From contig JALHMB010000010.1 of assembly GCA_022844275.1 (NCBI GenBank), positions 1-64,000 on the forward strand: 64,000 nucleotides of DNA, written 5' to 3'. The notes beneath the pieces were generated by a model that searched no databases, had not been told where the DNA came from, and saw nothing but the letters and a program-made list of their open reading frames with translations. Below, in pieces: positions 9,095-17,531 of the stretch. The DNA comes from Hyphomicrobiaceae bacterium. Lineage in GTDB: Bacteria > Pseudomonadota > Alphaproteobacteria > Rhizobiales > Hyphomicrobiaceae. Positions within the stretch are counted from its first letter, which is position 1. Each line of letters opens with the position of its first letter. Position numbers and translations under genes: made by a program.

Positions 9095-12000
9095 ATGCAG
9101 CGTGCAGTAGACAGCGCAGCCCCGGTCGAGAGTTTTGCATCGGCGTTCGAGCATTCGATCACCTGGGAAGACGATATCTGGAGTGCCGACCCGGTCGACG
9201 TCGCGGCCGTGCACAAGCAGGCGCGCGCCAAGTTCCAAAGTGCGCTCGACGCGATCGTGAAGTCCGATGGCGCCGTGACACCAGCGCGTCTGCTGCTGTT
9301 TCACGGCCAATCCGGCGCCGGCAAGACGCATCTCATCCGCGCGCTCAGGACGAGCAGCCATCGCACCGGCACGGCCTACTTCGGCTATGCCCAGATGACG
9401 CCGGATGTCGCTAGCTATGCCGACTACTATCTGCGCCGTCTCGTTGCTTCGCTCGAGAAGCCGTACGATCCCGATGGTGAGTGCGAGAGTGGCCTCGCTC
9501 GGTTGACCAACAAGCTCGCCGCCGCCGCGCTCAGCGATGAGCAACTGAACGAGCTGACCGAAGCGAAGCTCAACGAGGACCAGCTCGCCAAGCTGATCAT
9601 CAAGCTTGCGGACGAGATCGTCGCGAGTCCGCAGTTCGCCGGCCAGGAGCTCGACATCAATATCGTGCGGGCGCTGCTCTATCTTCAGCGTGCCGATCCG
9701 CGCATCGACCAGCGCGTGCGCCAATACCTCCACGGCCGCCCGCTCAACGAGCTGTCGCAGTCGTCCGTTGCCGCACTCGATTCGAATAGCGGCGAGGGGC
9801 GCGCTTTCGAGATCATCGAGAGCCTCGGCAAGCTCATGTGGACGGTCGATCGCGCCGCGCTCGTCTTCTGCATCGACCAGGTCGAGGACCTGCGCTTCTT
9901 CCCCGATTCCGATGAGCGCTTCCACAAGGCCGTGCGCGATCTCATCCAGATCGCTAACCGCGTACCGTCCGCGCTGATCATCATCTCCTGCCTCGGCGAC
10001 TTTTACGACCACGTCCGCGGCGTCCTTGCGCAGTCCTATATCGATCGGGTAGAGAAATCCGGCCCCGTCGCGCTGCTCGAGAACCGGACGGCGGACGAGG
10101 CGCGGCTCATTCTCTCACGTCGCGTCGAGCAGCACGCCGTCGCGCGCGGAGTCGATCCTTCTGCCGCCGATCTGACGAAACTCTTCGGCGCCGACTTCAT
10201 GGCGGAGCTTGGTGGTCTTTCGACGCGACGGCTGCTGGAAGATGCGCAGGCGCGCCTCAAGAGCCGCACGGGGAATGATGAGACGCCCGCCGACGAGCCC
10301 GAGGAGTCGGATGGCGCGGGCTTCATCTCGACGCTTGCTGCGGCGCTCGGCTTTGGCCTTGGCGGCAGCACAGAGAGCCAGCCTGCGGCGGGACAGATCG
10401 ACTTCCGCGCAAGCTGGGAGCGCTTCGCGAGCCTTTCCGAAGCCGAGATGCCCTCGGACGACCAGGAGCTGCTCGGCGTGCTGACTTCCGCGCTCGAGCT
10501 GGCGCGCGCCGAGTGGGGCTCCGGCGTCACGCTCTCTGTGCGCCGCGCCGATCTCGGCGATGACCTGCCTGCGGCGGACGTTACCGTCACTCACGCCTCC
10601 GGCATCATGCAGAAGACGCGCGTCTTCATCTGCAATCGCCCGACGCAGGGCGGTGGTCTCAAGCGTCAACTCGACAAGGTGCTTTCGAGCCTGTCCTCGG
10701 CGAGCGCGGTTATGCTGCGCGCGAGCGACTATCCGCCACCGCGCAAGAACCAGACAGCGCAGGCCTTCCGCAAATTCCGCGAGAGCGGCGGTCGCACGCT
10801 CGTCGTGCCCATGACGGAGTGGGAGCGCATGATGACCGTGCGCGAGTTCCACGCGCGTCATCGCACCGATCCAGGTTTCGGTAGCTGGCTCGAACAGGCA
10901 AAGCTCCTTTCTGCGCTCTCCGTGCTCGCGCAGCTCCTCCGCCTCGATCTGCTCGGGGCGCCGATGCCCATGGGCGAAGCACCCGCGCGGCGGCGTGCGG
11001 AGGTCCCCGTCGAGACAGCCGAGCAGAGCAATCTGGTGACGCTGCCCTGGGCAAAAGGCCCGCCGGACGCTGCTCCGCGCGACGGCCACGGCCTGCCGAG
11101 CTTGCAGAGTCGCCTCGCGGACTGGACCGGCTGGACTTCCGGTGGCTCTGCGGCGCCTGCGCCCGCCGCGTCGGCGGAGGAAGATCAGGATCTGCCTCTC
11201 AGCGTCATCCTCGACGAGCATGGCTCGCACGCGTCGAGCATTCTCGCGGGGCGTGAGGTCGGCGGACGCGGCAAGACCATCACGCTCAACAAGGACGTGC
11301 TCAAGCGGCACACGGCCGTGCTTGGCGGCTCCGGCTCGGGCAAGACGACGCTTGCGCTCTGCCTCATCGAGCAGCTTCTGATGAATGGCACGCCGGTCAT
11401 CCTGCTCGATCGCAAGGGCGATCTCTGCTCGTATGCCAATCCCGATGTCTGGCGCGGTCGCGATGACGATCTCGGCGAGACGAGCAGCCTGCGCGAGCGC
11501 TTGGGCGACCAGATCGACGTGGCTGTCTACACGCCAGGGCGTGCATCAGGACGGCCGATCTCGATTACGCTGCTGCCGACGGGCATCAACGAGCTGCCCG
11601 AGCACGAGCAGCAGCTCCTCGCCAATCTTTCGGCGGCGGCGCTCGGTGACATGCTGCATCTCAAGAACTCGGCGACGCATCAGAAGCAGTCGGGCACGCT
11701 ATCGGTCGCGCTGCGTATTCTCGGCTCGCGCTTCAGCACCGAGGTTGGCCTCGCCGATCTCATCCATTTGCTCGAAGACGAGGACCCCGAGCTCACCGAG
11801 CTCACACAGCGCATGGACCCTTCGGGCAAGATCCGCCGCGATCTCGTCGCGCAGCTCGACAGCCTTCGTCATCGCAATGCCGCGCTCTTCGAGACCGGCG
11901 GCGAGCCGCTGCGCATGGAGTCGTTGCTCGGCATCGGTCCGCATGCCCGCCCGGATGGCCGCACGCGCCTCTCGATCATCTACACGGGCTTCCTCGGCGA

Positions 12001-12520
12001 CAACGAGAACATCCTGTTCTGGGTATCGCAGTTCCTGTCGGAGGCGCTGCGCTTCTGCCAGCGCAACCCGAACGACGAGTTGCAGGCCGTCGTGATGCTC
12101 GACGAAGCGGATCTCTACATTCCGGCGAACGCGAAGCCCGCGACCGCCGAACCGCTGCAGAGCCTCTTGAAGCGCGCCCGCTCAGCTGGCCTCGGGCTCA
12201 TGCTCGCGACGCAGTCGCCGGGCGATCTCGACTACAAGTCGCGCGATCAGATCACGAGCTGGTTCATCGGCCGCGTCCGCGAGGACACCGCACTTCGCAA
12301 GCTCAAGGCCGCCTTCCAGAGCGAATCGGGCCTCGATCCGGCGGCCGTGCTGCCGCACCAAACGGTCGGCGAATTCCATCTCGTGCAGGAAGGCCTCGTG
12401 CGCGCACTCAAGGCACAGCGCTCGCTCATCACGGCCGAGCAGGTGCCGTTCGACCGCATCGAGCAGCTCGGCTTCGAGACCAAAGGTCAGGGCGAACGGC
12501 AGCTCAGATTGTTTGGATAG
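9095..12520 (+). CDS. Double P-loop protein: AAA+-like N-terminal NTPase fused to HerA/DUF87-like translocase
   Basis: The protein has 1141 residues from the ATG preceded by GAGGAAG; a GTG lies 21 bp upstream. Module 1 (about 50-390) has Walker A GQSGAGKT (71-78) and a Walker-B-like ALVFCIDQVEDL, in the style of ORC/Cdc6-like AAA+ NTPases. A middle region (about 410-640) contains KTRVFICNRPTQGGGLKRQL and LVVPMTEWERMMTVREFHAR and matches no domain I know. Module 2 (about 700-1120) has a second Walker A GGSGSGKT (744-751), DRKGDLCSY, Walker B VVMLDEADLY (D1003-E1004) and LATQSPGDLDYKS, as in HerA-type DNA translocases. No nuclease domain or NurA partner is evident. The only partner visible is the 387-residue gene upstream. 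The role is probably DNA translocation in repair or defence, which is inference. Confidence 0.85.
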   Translation: MQRAVDSAAPVESFASAFEHSITWEDDIWSADPVDVAAVHKQARAKFQSALDAIVKSDGAVTPARLLLFHGQSGAGKTHLIRALRTSSHRTGTAYFGYAQMTPDVASYADYYLRRLVASLEKPYDPDGECESGLARLTNKLAAAALSDEQLNELTEAKLNEDQLAKLIIKLADEIVASPQFAGQELDINIVRALLYLQRADPRIDQRVRQYLHGRPLNELSQSSVAALDSNSGEGRAFEIIESLGKLMWTVDRAALVFCIDQVEDLRFFPDSDERFHKAVRDLIQIANRVPSALIIISCLGDFYDHVRGVLAQSYIDRVEKSGPVALLENRTADEARLILSRRVEQHAVARGVDPSAADLTKLFGADFMAELGGLSTRRLLEDAQARLKSRTGNDETPADEPEESDGAGFISTLAAALGFGLGGSTESQPAAGQIDFRASWERFASLSEAEMPSDDQELLGVLTSALELARAEWGSGVTLSVRRADLGDDLPAADVTVTHASGIMQKTRVFICNRPTQGGGLKRQLDKVLSSLSSASAVMLRASDYPPPRKNQTAQAFRKFRESGGRTLVVPMTEWERMMTVREFHARHRTDPGFGSWLEQAKLLSALSVLAQLLRLDLLGAPMPMGEAPARRRAEVPVETAEQSNLVTLPWAKGPPDAAPRDGHGLPSLQSRLADWTGWTSGGSAAPAPAASAEEDQDLPLSVILDEHGSHASSILAGREVGGRGKTITLNKDVLKRHTAVLGGSGSGKTTLALCLIEQLLMNGTPVILLDRKGDLCSYANPDVWRGRDDDLGETSSLRERLGDQIDVAVYTPGRASGRPISITLLPTGINELPEHEQQLLANLSAAALGDMLHLKNSATHQKQSGTLSVALRILGSRFSTEVGLADLIHLLEDEDPELTELTQRMDPSGKIRRDLVAQLDSLRHRNAALFETGGEPLRMESLLGIGPHARPDGRTRLSIIYTGFLGDNENILFWVSQFLSEALRFCQRNPNDELQAVVMLDEADLYIPANAKPATAEPLQSLLKRARSAGLGLMLATQSPGDLDYKSRDQITSWFIGRVREDTALRKLKAAFQSESGLDPAAVLPHQTVGEFHLVQEGLVRALKAQRSLITAEQVPFDRIEQLGFETKGQGERQLRLFG

Positions 12521-12528
12521 CAAGCTTC

Positions 12529-12731
12529 CCCTCTCCCCGCGTGCGGGGAGAGGGCCAGGGTGAGGGGCGGCCACTTGCGCGAACGTCAGCGTTTGCCGCC
12601 GCCCCTCATCCCGACCTTCTCCCCGTAGAACGGGGAGAAGGGGAAGCAAGATTTGTCCCACGTCCATGGGGCGTAACCGGGGTGAGGGGCGACCACAGGC
12701 GCTGGCACGGCATTTGATGCCGCCCCTCACT
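12529..12731. repeat. Composite palindromic repeat element (REP/BIME-like)
   Basis: Two hairpins lie back to back: ccctctccccgc/gcggggagaggg (12 bp, positions 12529-12554) and ccttctccccg/cggggagaagg (11 bp, 12615-12641). Around them the motif gtgaggggcg recurs as gtgaggggcgg (12560) and ggtgaggggc (12680), and inverted as ccgcccctcat (12599) and cgcccctcac (12721). This mosaic of ccctctcccc and gtgaggggcg units is typical of dispersed intergenic palindromes in Rhizobiales genomes. It fills the space between two convergent genes and could also end transcription from both sides. Confidence 0.8.
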
Positions 12732-12756
12732 CCGGCGGAATGCAGGACCAAACTTG

Positions 12757-13845
12757 CTACCGCTCGGCGAGCGCCAAGCTCAGCTGCTCCGAAATCACGT
12801 CATCACGCGTGCCGAAGCTCGAGAGTGTGACGCCGACGAGGCGAATGCCTTTGCTCAGCGGATAGACCGAGCGCACGAGCTGAACGCTCGCGCCGTGCAG
12901 TGCCCCTCGCGTGCTGACTGGCGCGTCGAATGTCCGGCTGCGCGTCGCTATCTGGAAGTCGGCGTACTTGATCTTCACCGTAACCGTCCGCCCAAGCGAT
13001 TGCGTCTTCTCGCACCACGCCCATACATCATCGGCCATCTCGCAGATGGCGGCCTCGATCTCAGCGGGCTCGATGAGATCGCGCGAGAAGGTCGTCTCCG
13101 AGCCCGAGGATTTGCGCGGCCTGTCAGGCACGACGGCGCGATGATCCTCGCCGCGCGCGAGGCCGTAGTACCAAGGTCCCGACTTGCCGAAGTTCTGTTG
13201 CAGAAAGGCGACGGACTGCTGCTTGAGATCCGCACCCGTGAAAATCCCGAGCCGGTTCATCTTTTCGGCGGTGACCGGTCCGACGCCGTGGAACCTCCCG
13301 ACCGGTAGATCCGCGACGAAGGCCTCGCCCGATCCCGGCGGGATCACGAATTGGCCATTGGGCTTGCGGTGGTCGGAGGCGAGCTTCGCCAGGAACTTGT
13401 TGTACGAAACGCCGGCCGAGGCCGTGAGCCTAGTTTCGGCGAGAATGCGCGCGCGGATCTCGCTCGCAGTCGCGGAGGCCGTCGGGATGACGCGCAGGTT
13501 CTCGCTCACATCTAGGTAGGCTTCATCGAGCGAGAGCGGCTCTATGAGCGGCGTATATTCGGCGAAGATCGCGCGAATCTGCTGCGACACGGCGCGATAG
13601 ACCTCGAAGCGCGGCTTCACGAACACGAGCTCGGGGCATTTCCTGAGCGCCGTGCTCGACGGCATCGCGGAGCGCACGCCGAACTTGCGCGCCTCATAGC
13701 TCGCTGCCGCGACGACACCGCGTGCGGCCCCATGTCCGACTGCGACCGGCCGGCCGCGCAGTGCCGCATCGTCGCGCTGCTCGACGGACGCGTAGAAAGC
13801 GTCCATGTCGATGTGAATGATCTTGCGGACAGGCTCATCGCTCAT
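12757..13845 (-). CDS. dinB: DNA polymerase IV (Y-family translesion polymerase)
   Basis: The protein has 362 residues from the ATG of MSDEPVRKIIHIDMDAFYAS. Longer in-frame starts would run into the divergent reductase gene. Palm carboxylates are in HIDMDAFYASVE and PLSLDEAYLDV. The finger/helix-hairpin-helix region FHGVGPVTAEKMNRLGI and the little-finger domain with SSGSETTFSRDL are present. The protein ends in LSSFGTRDDVISEQLSLAL, and no clear beta-clamp motif follows. It copies past damaged bases at low fidelity, and LexA control is usual elsewhere. I saw no convincing SOS box. It is convergent with the double-ATPase gene across the palindromic repeat. Confidence 0.95.
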   Translation of the reverse strand: MSDEPVRKIIHIDMDAFYASVEQRDDAALRGRPVAVGHGAARGVVAAASYEARKFGVRSAMPSSTALRKCPELVFVKPRFEVYRAVSQQIRAIFAEYTPLIEPLSLDEAYLDVSENLRVIPTASATASEIRARILAETRLTASAGVSYNKFLAKLASDHRKPNGQFVIPPGSGEAFVADLPVGRFHGVGPVTAEKMNRLGIFTGADLKQQSVAFLQQNFGKSGPWYYGLARGEDHRAVVPDRPRKSSGSETTFSRDLIEPAEIEAAICEMADDVWAWCEKTQSLGRTVTVKIKYADFQIATRSRTFDAPVSTRGALHGASVQLVRSVYPLSKGIRLVGVTLSSFGTRDDVISEQLSLALAER

Positions 13846-14002
13846 GGCGTCGATACATCTAGCATGATCGGAACGGATGGTGAACTCTCCGCCGCGCTTG
13901 TGCAGTGGATTGTAGCTTTGCAGGCCCGTAGCGCGGCAATGAGGCGCTGATCGCCGACGCAGGCTCGCGCTATCATCATCGCACCATGAGAGGGAGCATC
14001 CG

Positions 14003-15169
14003 TTGAGCATTCTGATCATCGGTGCGGGGCACGCGGGCGGGGCCGTGGCGGCGAGCTTGCGCCAGCACCTCCCCGACGCGCCCATCACCATCATCGGCGA
14101 TGAGCCTTATCTTCCGTACCAGCGCCCGCCGCTCTCCAAGGCTTGGCTCAAGAGCGATGTCGCTTTTTCTGTCGTCGGCCTTCGACCCCAGACCTACTAC
14201 GAGCAGCGCAGCATCGGCTTGCGCCTCGAGTCGCGCGTGGCTGCCATCGACTGCGGATATCACACGATCACGCTCGCAAGCGGTGAAGTCCTTACCTATG
14301 GCATACTGATTCTCGCGACGGGTGCTCGCGCGCGCCGTCTCGGGCTTGCCGGCGAGGATCTACCGGGCGTCCACGTGCTGCGCACGCTCGCCGATGCCGA
14401 TCGTATCAAGGCCGGCCTCGTCGCTGGACAGCGTCTCGTCGTGATCGGCGGCGGCTACATCGGCCTCGAGGTTGCGGCCTCGGCCCGGCTCAAGGGCATG
14501 GACGTGATTGTCGTCGAGCGCGAGCAGCGTTTGCTGGCGCGCGTTGCCTCACCGCCCATCTCGGCTTTCATGAAGAGCTTTCACGAGCGCCAGGGCGTCG
14601 CTTTCCGGCTCGAGACGGGCGTTGCCGGCTTCGACGTGCGCGAGGGACGTGTGACCGGCGTCAAGCTCAGCGACGGCGAGATTAGGGTGGCCGACATGGT
14701 GCTGGTCGGCATCGGCGCGGTGCCAAATATGGAGCTTGCCGAGGCGGCAGGCATCGCGTGCAGCAACGGCATTTCTGTCGATCTCGAAGCGCGGACAAGT
14801 GACGCGAACGTCTTCGCCATTGGCGATTGCACAGAGCGGCCGCTGCCGCACTATGGCTGTCGCGCGCGACTCGAGAGTGTCGCGAGTGCGCTCGAGCAGG
14901 CGCGGCAAGCGACGGCCGCGATCTTCGGCGCGAAGGCGCCCGCGCCGGAAGTGCCCTGGTTCTGGTCTGACCAGTATGACGTGAAGCTCCAGACCGCCGG
15001 TCTGCCGATCGGCGCGACGCAAGTCGAGGTGCGCGGCGATGTCGATCAGGGCAAGTTCGCCGTCGCGCATCTCGATGATGAAGGGCGCCTGTGCGCGGTT
15101 GAAGCCGTGAACTTTCCGAAGGAATACATGGCGGGACGCGCGGCGATCGGAAATCAACGCTCCGCCTGA
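14003..15169 (+). CDS. FAD-dependent ferredoxin/rubredoxin reductase
   Basis: The protein has 388 residues and the start is a TTG, supported by AGGGAG six bases upstream; no in-frame ATG is suitably placed. The FAD-binding site is IIGAGHAGG (5-13), then PYQRPPLSK, the LATGARARRL segment, the NAD(P)H-binding GGGYIGLEVA, and the second FAD contact VFAIGDCTE. A reductase C-terminal domain follows. This is the oxygenase-coupled reductase group that passes electrons from NAD(P)H to a 2Fe-2S ferredoxin. No ferredoxin or P450 gene is adjacent, so its partner lies elsewhere. Its 3' end is 13 bp from the end of the convergent AAA+ gene. Confidence 0.93.
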   Translation: MSILIIGAGHAGGAVAASLRQHLPDAPITIIGDEPYLPYQRPPLSKAWLKSDVAFSVVGLRPQTYYEQRSIGLRLESRVAAIDCGYHTITLASGEVLTYGILILATGARARRLGLAGEDLPGVHVLRTLADADRIKAGLVAGQRLVVIGGGYIGLEVAASARLKGMDVIVVEREQRLLARVASPPISAFMKSFHERQGVAFRLETGVAGFDVREGRVTGVKLSDGEIRVADMVLVGIGAVPNMELAEAAGIACSNGISVDLEARTSDANVFAIGDCTERPLPHYGCRARLESVASALEQARQATAAIFGAKAPAPEVPWFWSDQYDVKLQTAGLPIGATQVEVRGDVDQGKFAVAHLDDEGRLCAVEAVNFPKEYMAGRAAIGNQRSA

Positions 15170-15182
15170 TCGCTACCGCTCA

Positions 15183-16091
15183 TCATAGAAACGACATCGG
15201 CCTCGTCTTGGCTCGGGTGCGCGCGAGCGCCCAGAGCTTGGCGCCATCGAGGGGCACGGGGCGGCGAAACTCCGCCTCGGCCGCTGCGACATCGGGCAGG
15301 CTGCGTGCGATGATGTCGTCGAGGCGTTCCGTCATCATGTCGCTGTGCAGAGCGCGCCAGAAGGCGACGCTTTCCTCACGGTAGGCACGCACGAGCTTTT
15401 CGATCACGCGGCGATCTTCGTACGAGCGCGGGTTGAAGAGCTGGAAGGCAATGGCGAGCTTGTCTTCGAGCGTGGGGCGATGCGTGTGCCACGTCGCGCG
15501 GCCGTCGCGGAACAGCGAGGCGCGCATCGTCGTGAAATTGTTGCCCGTGAAGATGATGGGCATGCCGCTGTCGTCGAAATTGCGCGGTTCCTGCGTATCG
15601 GCGAGCTGGTGGAGCTGGTGGGTGACGAGCAGGCTATTGATCGTCTTGCCCGTCTGGTTGTCGGCGGCGGAGATCGAGAGATCGAAATCGTCGGCGACGA
15701 TTGCGATGCGCATTTTGCGCGTGCGCGAAGTCTCGGCGACGAAGCTCATGAACGCGTCGAGCACGGCGCTGGCACCGCCTTCGTGCTCGCTTGCCAGCAT
15801 TGAGGCCGGCAGCAGCGCTACCGCGAAGCCGTATCGCAACGAGGCGTCGGTCGCCGACACGGTCTTGCCGGTGCCGCGGGCGCCCTGAACGATCAGATAG
15901 CGCTCCACGCGACCCTTGAGCGAAGGGAGCACTTGCTTGAAGAGGTGCCGGCGGATGGCGCGCTCCAACTCGTCGAAGACGACGCCGTCCGGACAGAGAT
16001 ATTGCCCCGGCATCCGGATCAGGCCGGCGAAGGGCGTCGGCGTGGACGGCGGGGTGCTGGTGCTGGGCGCCAGGTTCGTGATCCGGGACAT
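15183..16091 (-). CDS. AAA+ ATPase with Rubisco-activase-like core
   Basis: The protein has 302 residues from MSRITNLAPSTS. Upstream in-frame starts give a Cys-rich non-conserved stretch and were rejected. Walker A is GARGTGKT (70-77), Walker B AIVADDFD (130-136), sensor 1 PIIFTGNNFTTM (178-189) and the arginine finger LFRDGRATWH (193-202), followed by RPTLEDKLAIA. The order T-G-N-x-F-(S/T)-T ... R-D-G-R ... P-T-x-E-D strongly recalls plant and cyanobacterial Rubisco activase. No Rubisco or CbbX/CbbQ gene is in the window. The C-terminal 80 residues are helical. The substrate to be remodelled is unknown. AAA+ assignment firm, activase relationship a suggestion. Confidence 0.85.
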   Translation of the reverse strand: MSRITNLAPSTSTPPSTPTPFAGLIRMPGQYLCPDGVVFDELERAIRRHLFKQVLPSLKGRVERYLIVQGARGTGKTVSATDASLRYGFAVALLPASMLASEHEGGASAVLDAFMSFVAETSRTRKMRIAIVADDFDLSISAADNQTGKTINSLLVTHQLHQLADTQEPRNFDDSGMPIIFTGNNFTTMRASLFRDGRATWHTHRPTLEDKLAIAFQLFNPRSYEDRRVIEKLVRAYREESVAFWRALHSDMMTERLDDIIARSLPDVAAAEAEFRRPVPLDGAKLWALARTRAKTRPMSFL

Positions 16092-16514
16092 GCATCGATT
16101 CTCCAGGGCGTCCGAGGCAGGACGCGGGGCAACCACCGAACACGGCGCCAGATTCGACGTACAGCGACAAGATTCAACCATGGGTTGATCCACAGCGCAG
16201 TAGTTAAAATCAGTGATTGAGACGGGTATCAGCACGATGTCGGTCGCCGAGCTTGGCGCCCAAGGGCGTTGCAACTATTGCGTGCAGCGCTTCGCATGAA
16301 GGTTTGAGAGACGATCGCACACGCACGGCGTGTACGTAACCGCGCGAGAGCCAGCGCTTCGGTGAGCTAGAAGGCCAAGTGTGGCCGGATTCCCTCACAC
16401 ATTGACGAAGACGTGATGCACGTAGACCGCGAGATAGAGAATCATTACTCTACTTAAGCGTGCGTTCCCTGGGGCGGGCTAGAGCCCCATATTTCCGATC
16501 GGATGAGACACCAC
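16092..16514. other. Intergenic region upstream of the exported-protein cluster
   Basis: About 420 bp lie between divergent genes. The GC content is slightly lower than around it. I see no supported reading frame, RNA gene or strong hairpin. It should contain the promoters of the AAA+ gene and of the exported-protein gene to its right. Confidence 0.5.
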
Positions 16515-16895
16515 ATGAAGAAAGTACTACTCGTGGTTGCTGCCTACGTGGCGGCGACCCCTGCATTAGCGCAATATGCTTCCCGGGGTGGCTCGGCCAC
16601 CAACAGCTCCTCGTCGACGTACGCCTCGCGCGGCAGCGTGGCCAACTCGGCCAGGGTCGAGCAGTCGGCTGGGGCCTTGGCCTTCAGTCTCCTTGCCCAG
16701 GGCGAGCGCGCCGAGATCGAAGCACCGCGGAGCGACCCCTACCTGCGGGTCGAGAGCGGGGCCTTCATCATGCCGTACATCAGCGAGTCCTTTAACGCGT
16801 CACGTGGTGGCGATGTGCGGGTCTACGACCCTGTCGGCACATTCACCGACGACCGCAGCTTCACGGTCAACAACGACTACACCACGCCTCCATGA
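16515..16895 (+). CDS. Small secreted protein of unknown function
   Basis: The protein has 126 residues from MKKVLLVVAAYVAATPALAQ, a clear Sec signal peptide with an AxA cleavage site after about residue 19; an ATG four codons earlier is possible. The mature part starts with a Ser/Gly/Ala-rich segment in which YASRG occurs twice, then a more ordered region with DPYLRVESGAFIMPYI and VRVYDPVGTFTDDRSFTVNN. It has no Cys and no curlin repeats. It lies 103 bp upstream of the curlin-repeat gene on the same strand, so it could be an accessory or matrix protein. I do not recognise the family. Confidence 0.7.
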   Translation: MKKVLLVVAAYVAATPALAQYASRGGSATNSSSSTYASRGSVANSARVEQSAGALAFSLLAQGERAEIEAPRSDPYLRVESGAFIMPYISESFNASRGGDVRVYDPVGTFTDDRSFTVNNDYTTPP

Positions 16896-16998
16896 ACTCG
16901 TTGGCGACGGGGCGCAGCCAATGCGGCCGCGCCTCGTCGCCCGATACCGCCGCGGCTGCCGGCGTCGCCTCTACATGCCAAATCACATGAGGAATTCG

Positions 16999-17451
16999 AT
17001 GCGTATTGCAGCATCCAGCGGTGCCGTTCTGACGTTGCTCGCTACCAGCGCCTATGCACAGACCGTGGAAATCAATCAGAACGCCTGGTTGAACTACACC
17101 GTCATCGTCAATTCGAAGAAGGAAGGGTCGAGCCTCACGATCAACCAGCGCGGCCAGATCAATGGCATCTCATCGGTGCAGATCGCCGGTGAGAAGGACG
17201 CAGAGTTTCTCGCGCATCAGCGCGGCCGGAAAAACTCGCTCGTGCTCTATCAGCAAGGTTGGATCACCTCCTCCATTGCCGCGCAGGAGGGACCGCATGG
17301 GCCCGGCGGATACAAAGATCTGCCGATGAGCCAGGTCGTCCAGTCGACCGACGAGGGCTACCTCTCGTACTTCCAGACTGGCGGCTTCAGTCTCGTGACG
17401 CTGTCCGACCCCAATCACACATGGATCAGCCGATTCGGCCGCTCGCGCTGA
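16999..17451 (+). CDS. Curlin-repeat secreted protein (CsgA/CsgB-like)
   Basis: The protein has 150 residues. The ATG preceded by GAGGA is chosen over two ATGs 12 and 24 bp earlier. A signal peptide (1-20, ...TSAYAQ) is followed by units of the curlin pattern S-x5-Q-x-G-x2-N-x5-Q. The clearest, at 44-61, has S44, Q50, G52, N55 and Q61. Others are at 68-85 (Q74, G76, N79, Q85) and, overlapping by a half-unit, 79-96. A degenerate one is at 21-38. This 11-residue half-repeat is the signature of the CsgA/CsgB amyloid beta-solenoid. The C-terminal 50 residues are degenerate. No csgD, E, F or G gene is nearby. Likely a surface amyloid subunit or nucleator. Confidence 0.75.
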   Translation: MRIAASSGAVLTLLATSAYAQTVEINQNAWLNYTVIVNSKKEGSSLTINQRGQINGISSVQIAGEKDAEFLAHQRGRKNSLVLYQQGWITSSIAAQEGPHGPGGYKDLPMSQVVQSTDEGYLSYFQTGGFSLVTLSDPNHTWISRFGRSR

Positions 17452-17531
17452 GGGAGGTGCAGCGTGCAGGGTGCGGGATCGACGGATTGCAGTGCGGAGC
17501 TGCGCGATGCCATGCCGGGGGGCAGGATACC

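Noticed and set aside
10115-11311. Long minus-strand frame inside the double-ATPase gene
   Set aside because: Its protein is low in hydrophobic pattern and rich in Arg/Ala; both Walker motifs are on the plus strand.
13846-14094. N-terminal extension of DinB to an upstream ATG
   Set aside because: The extra residues are Cys/Arg-rich, unlike DinB, and would overlap the start of the divergent reductase.
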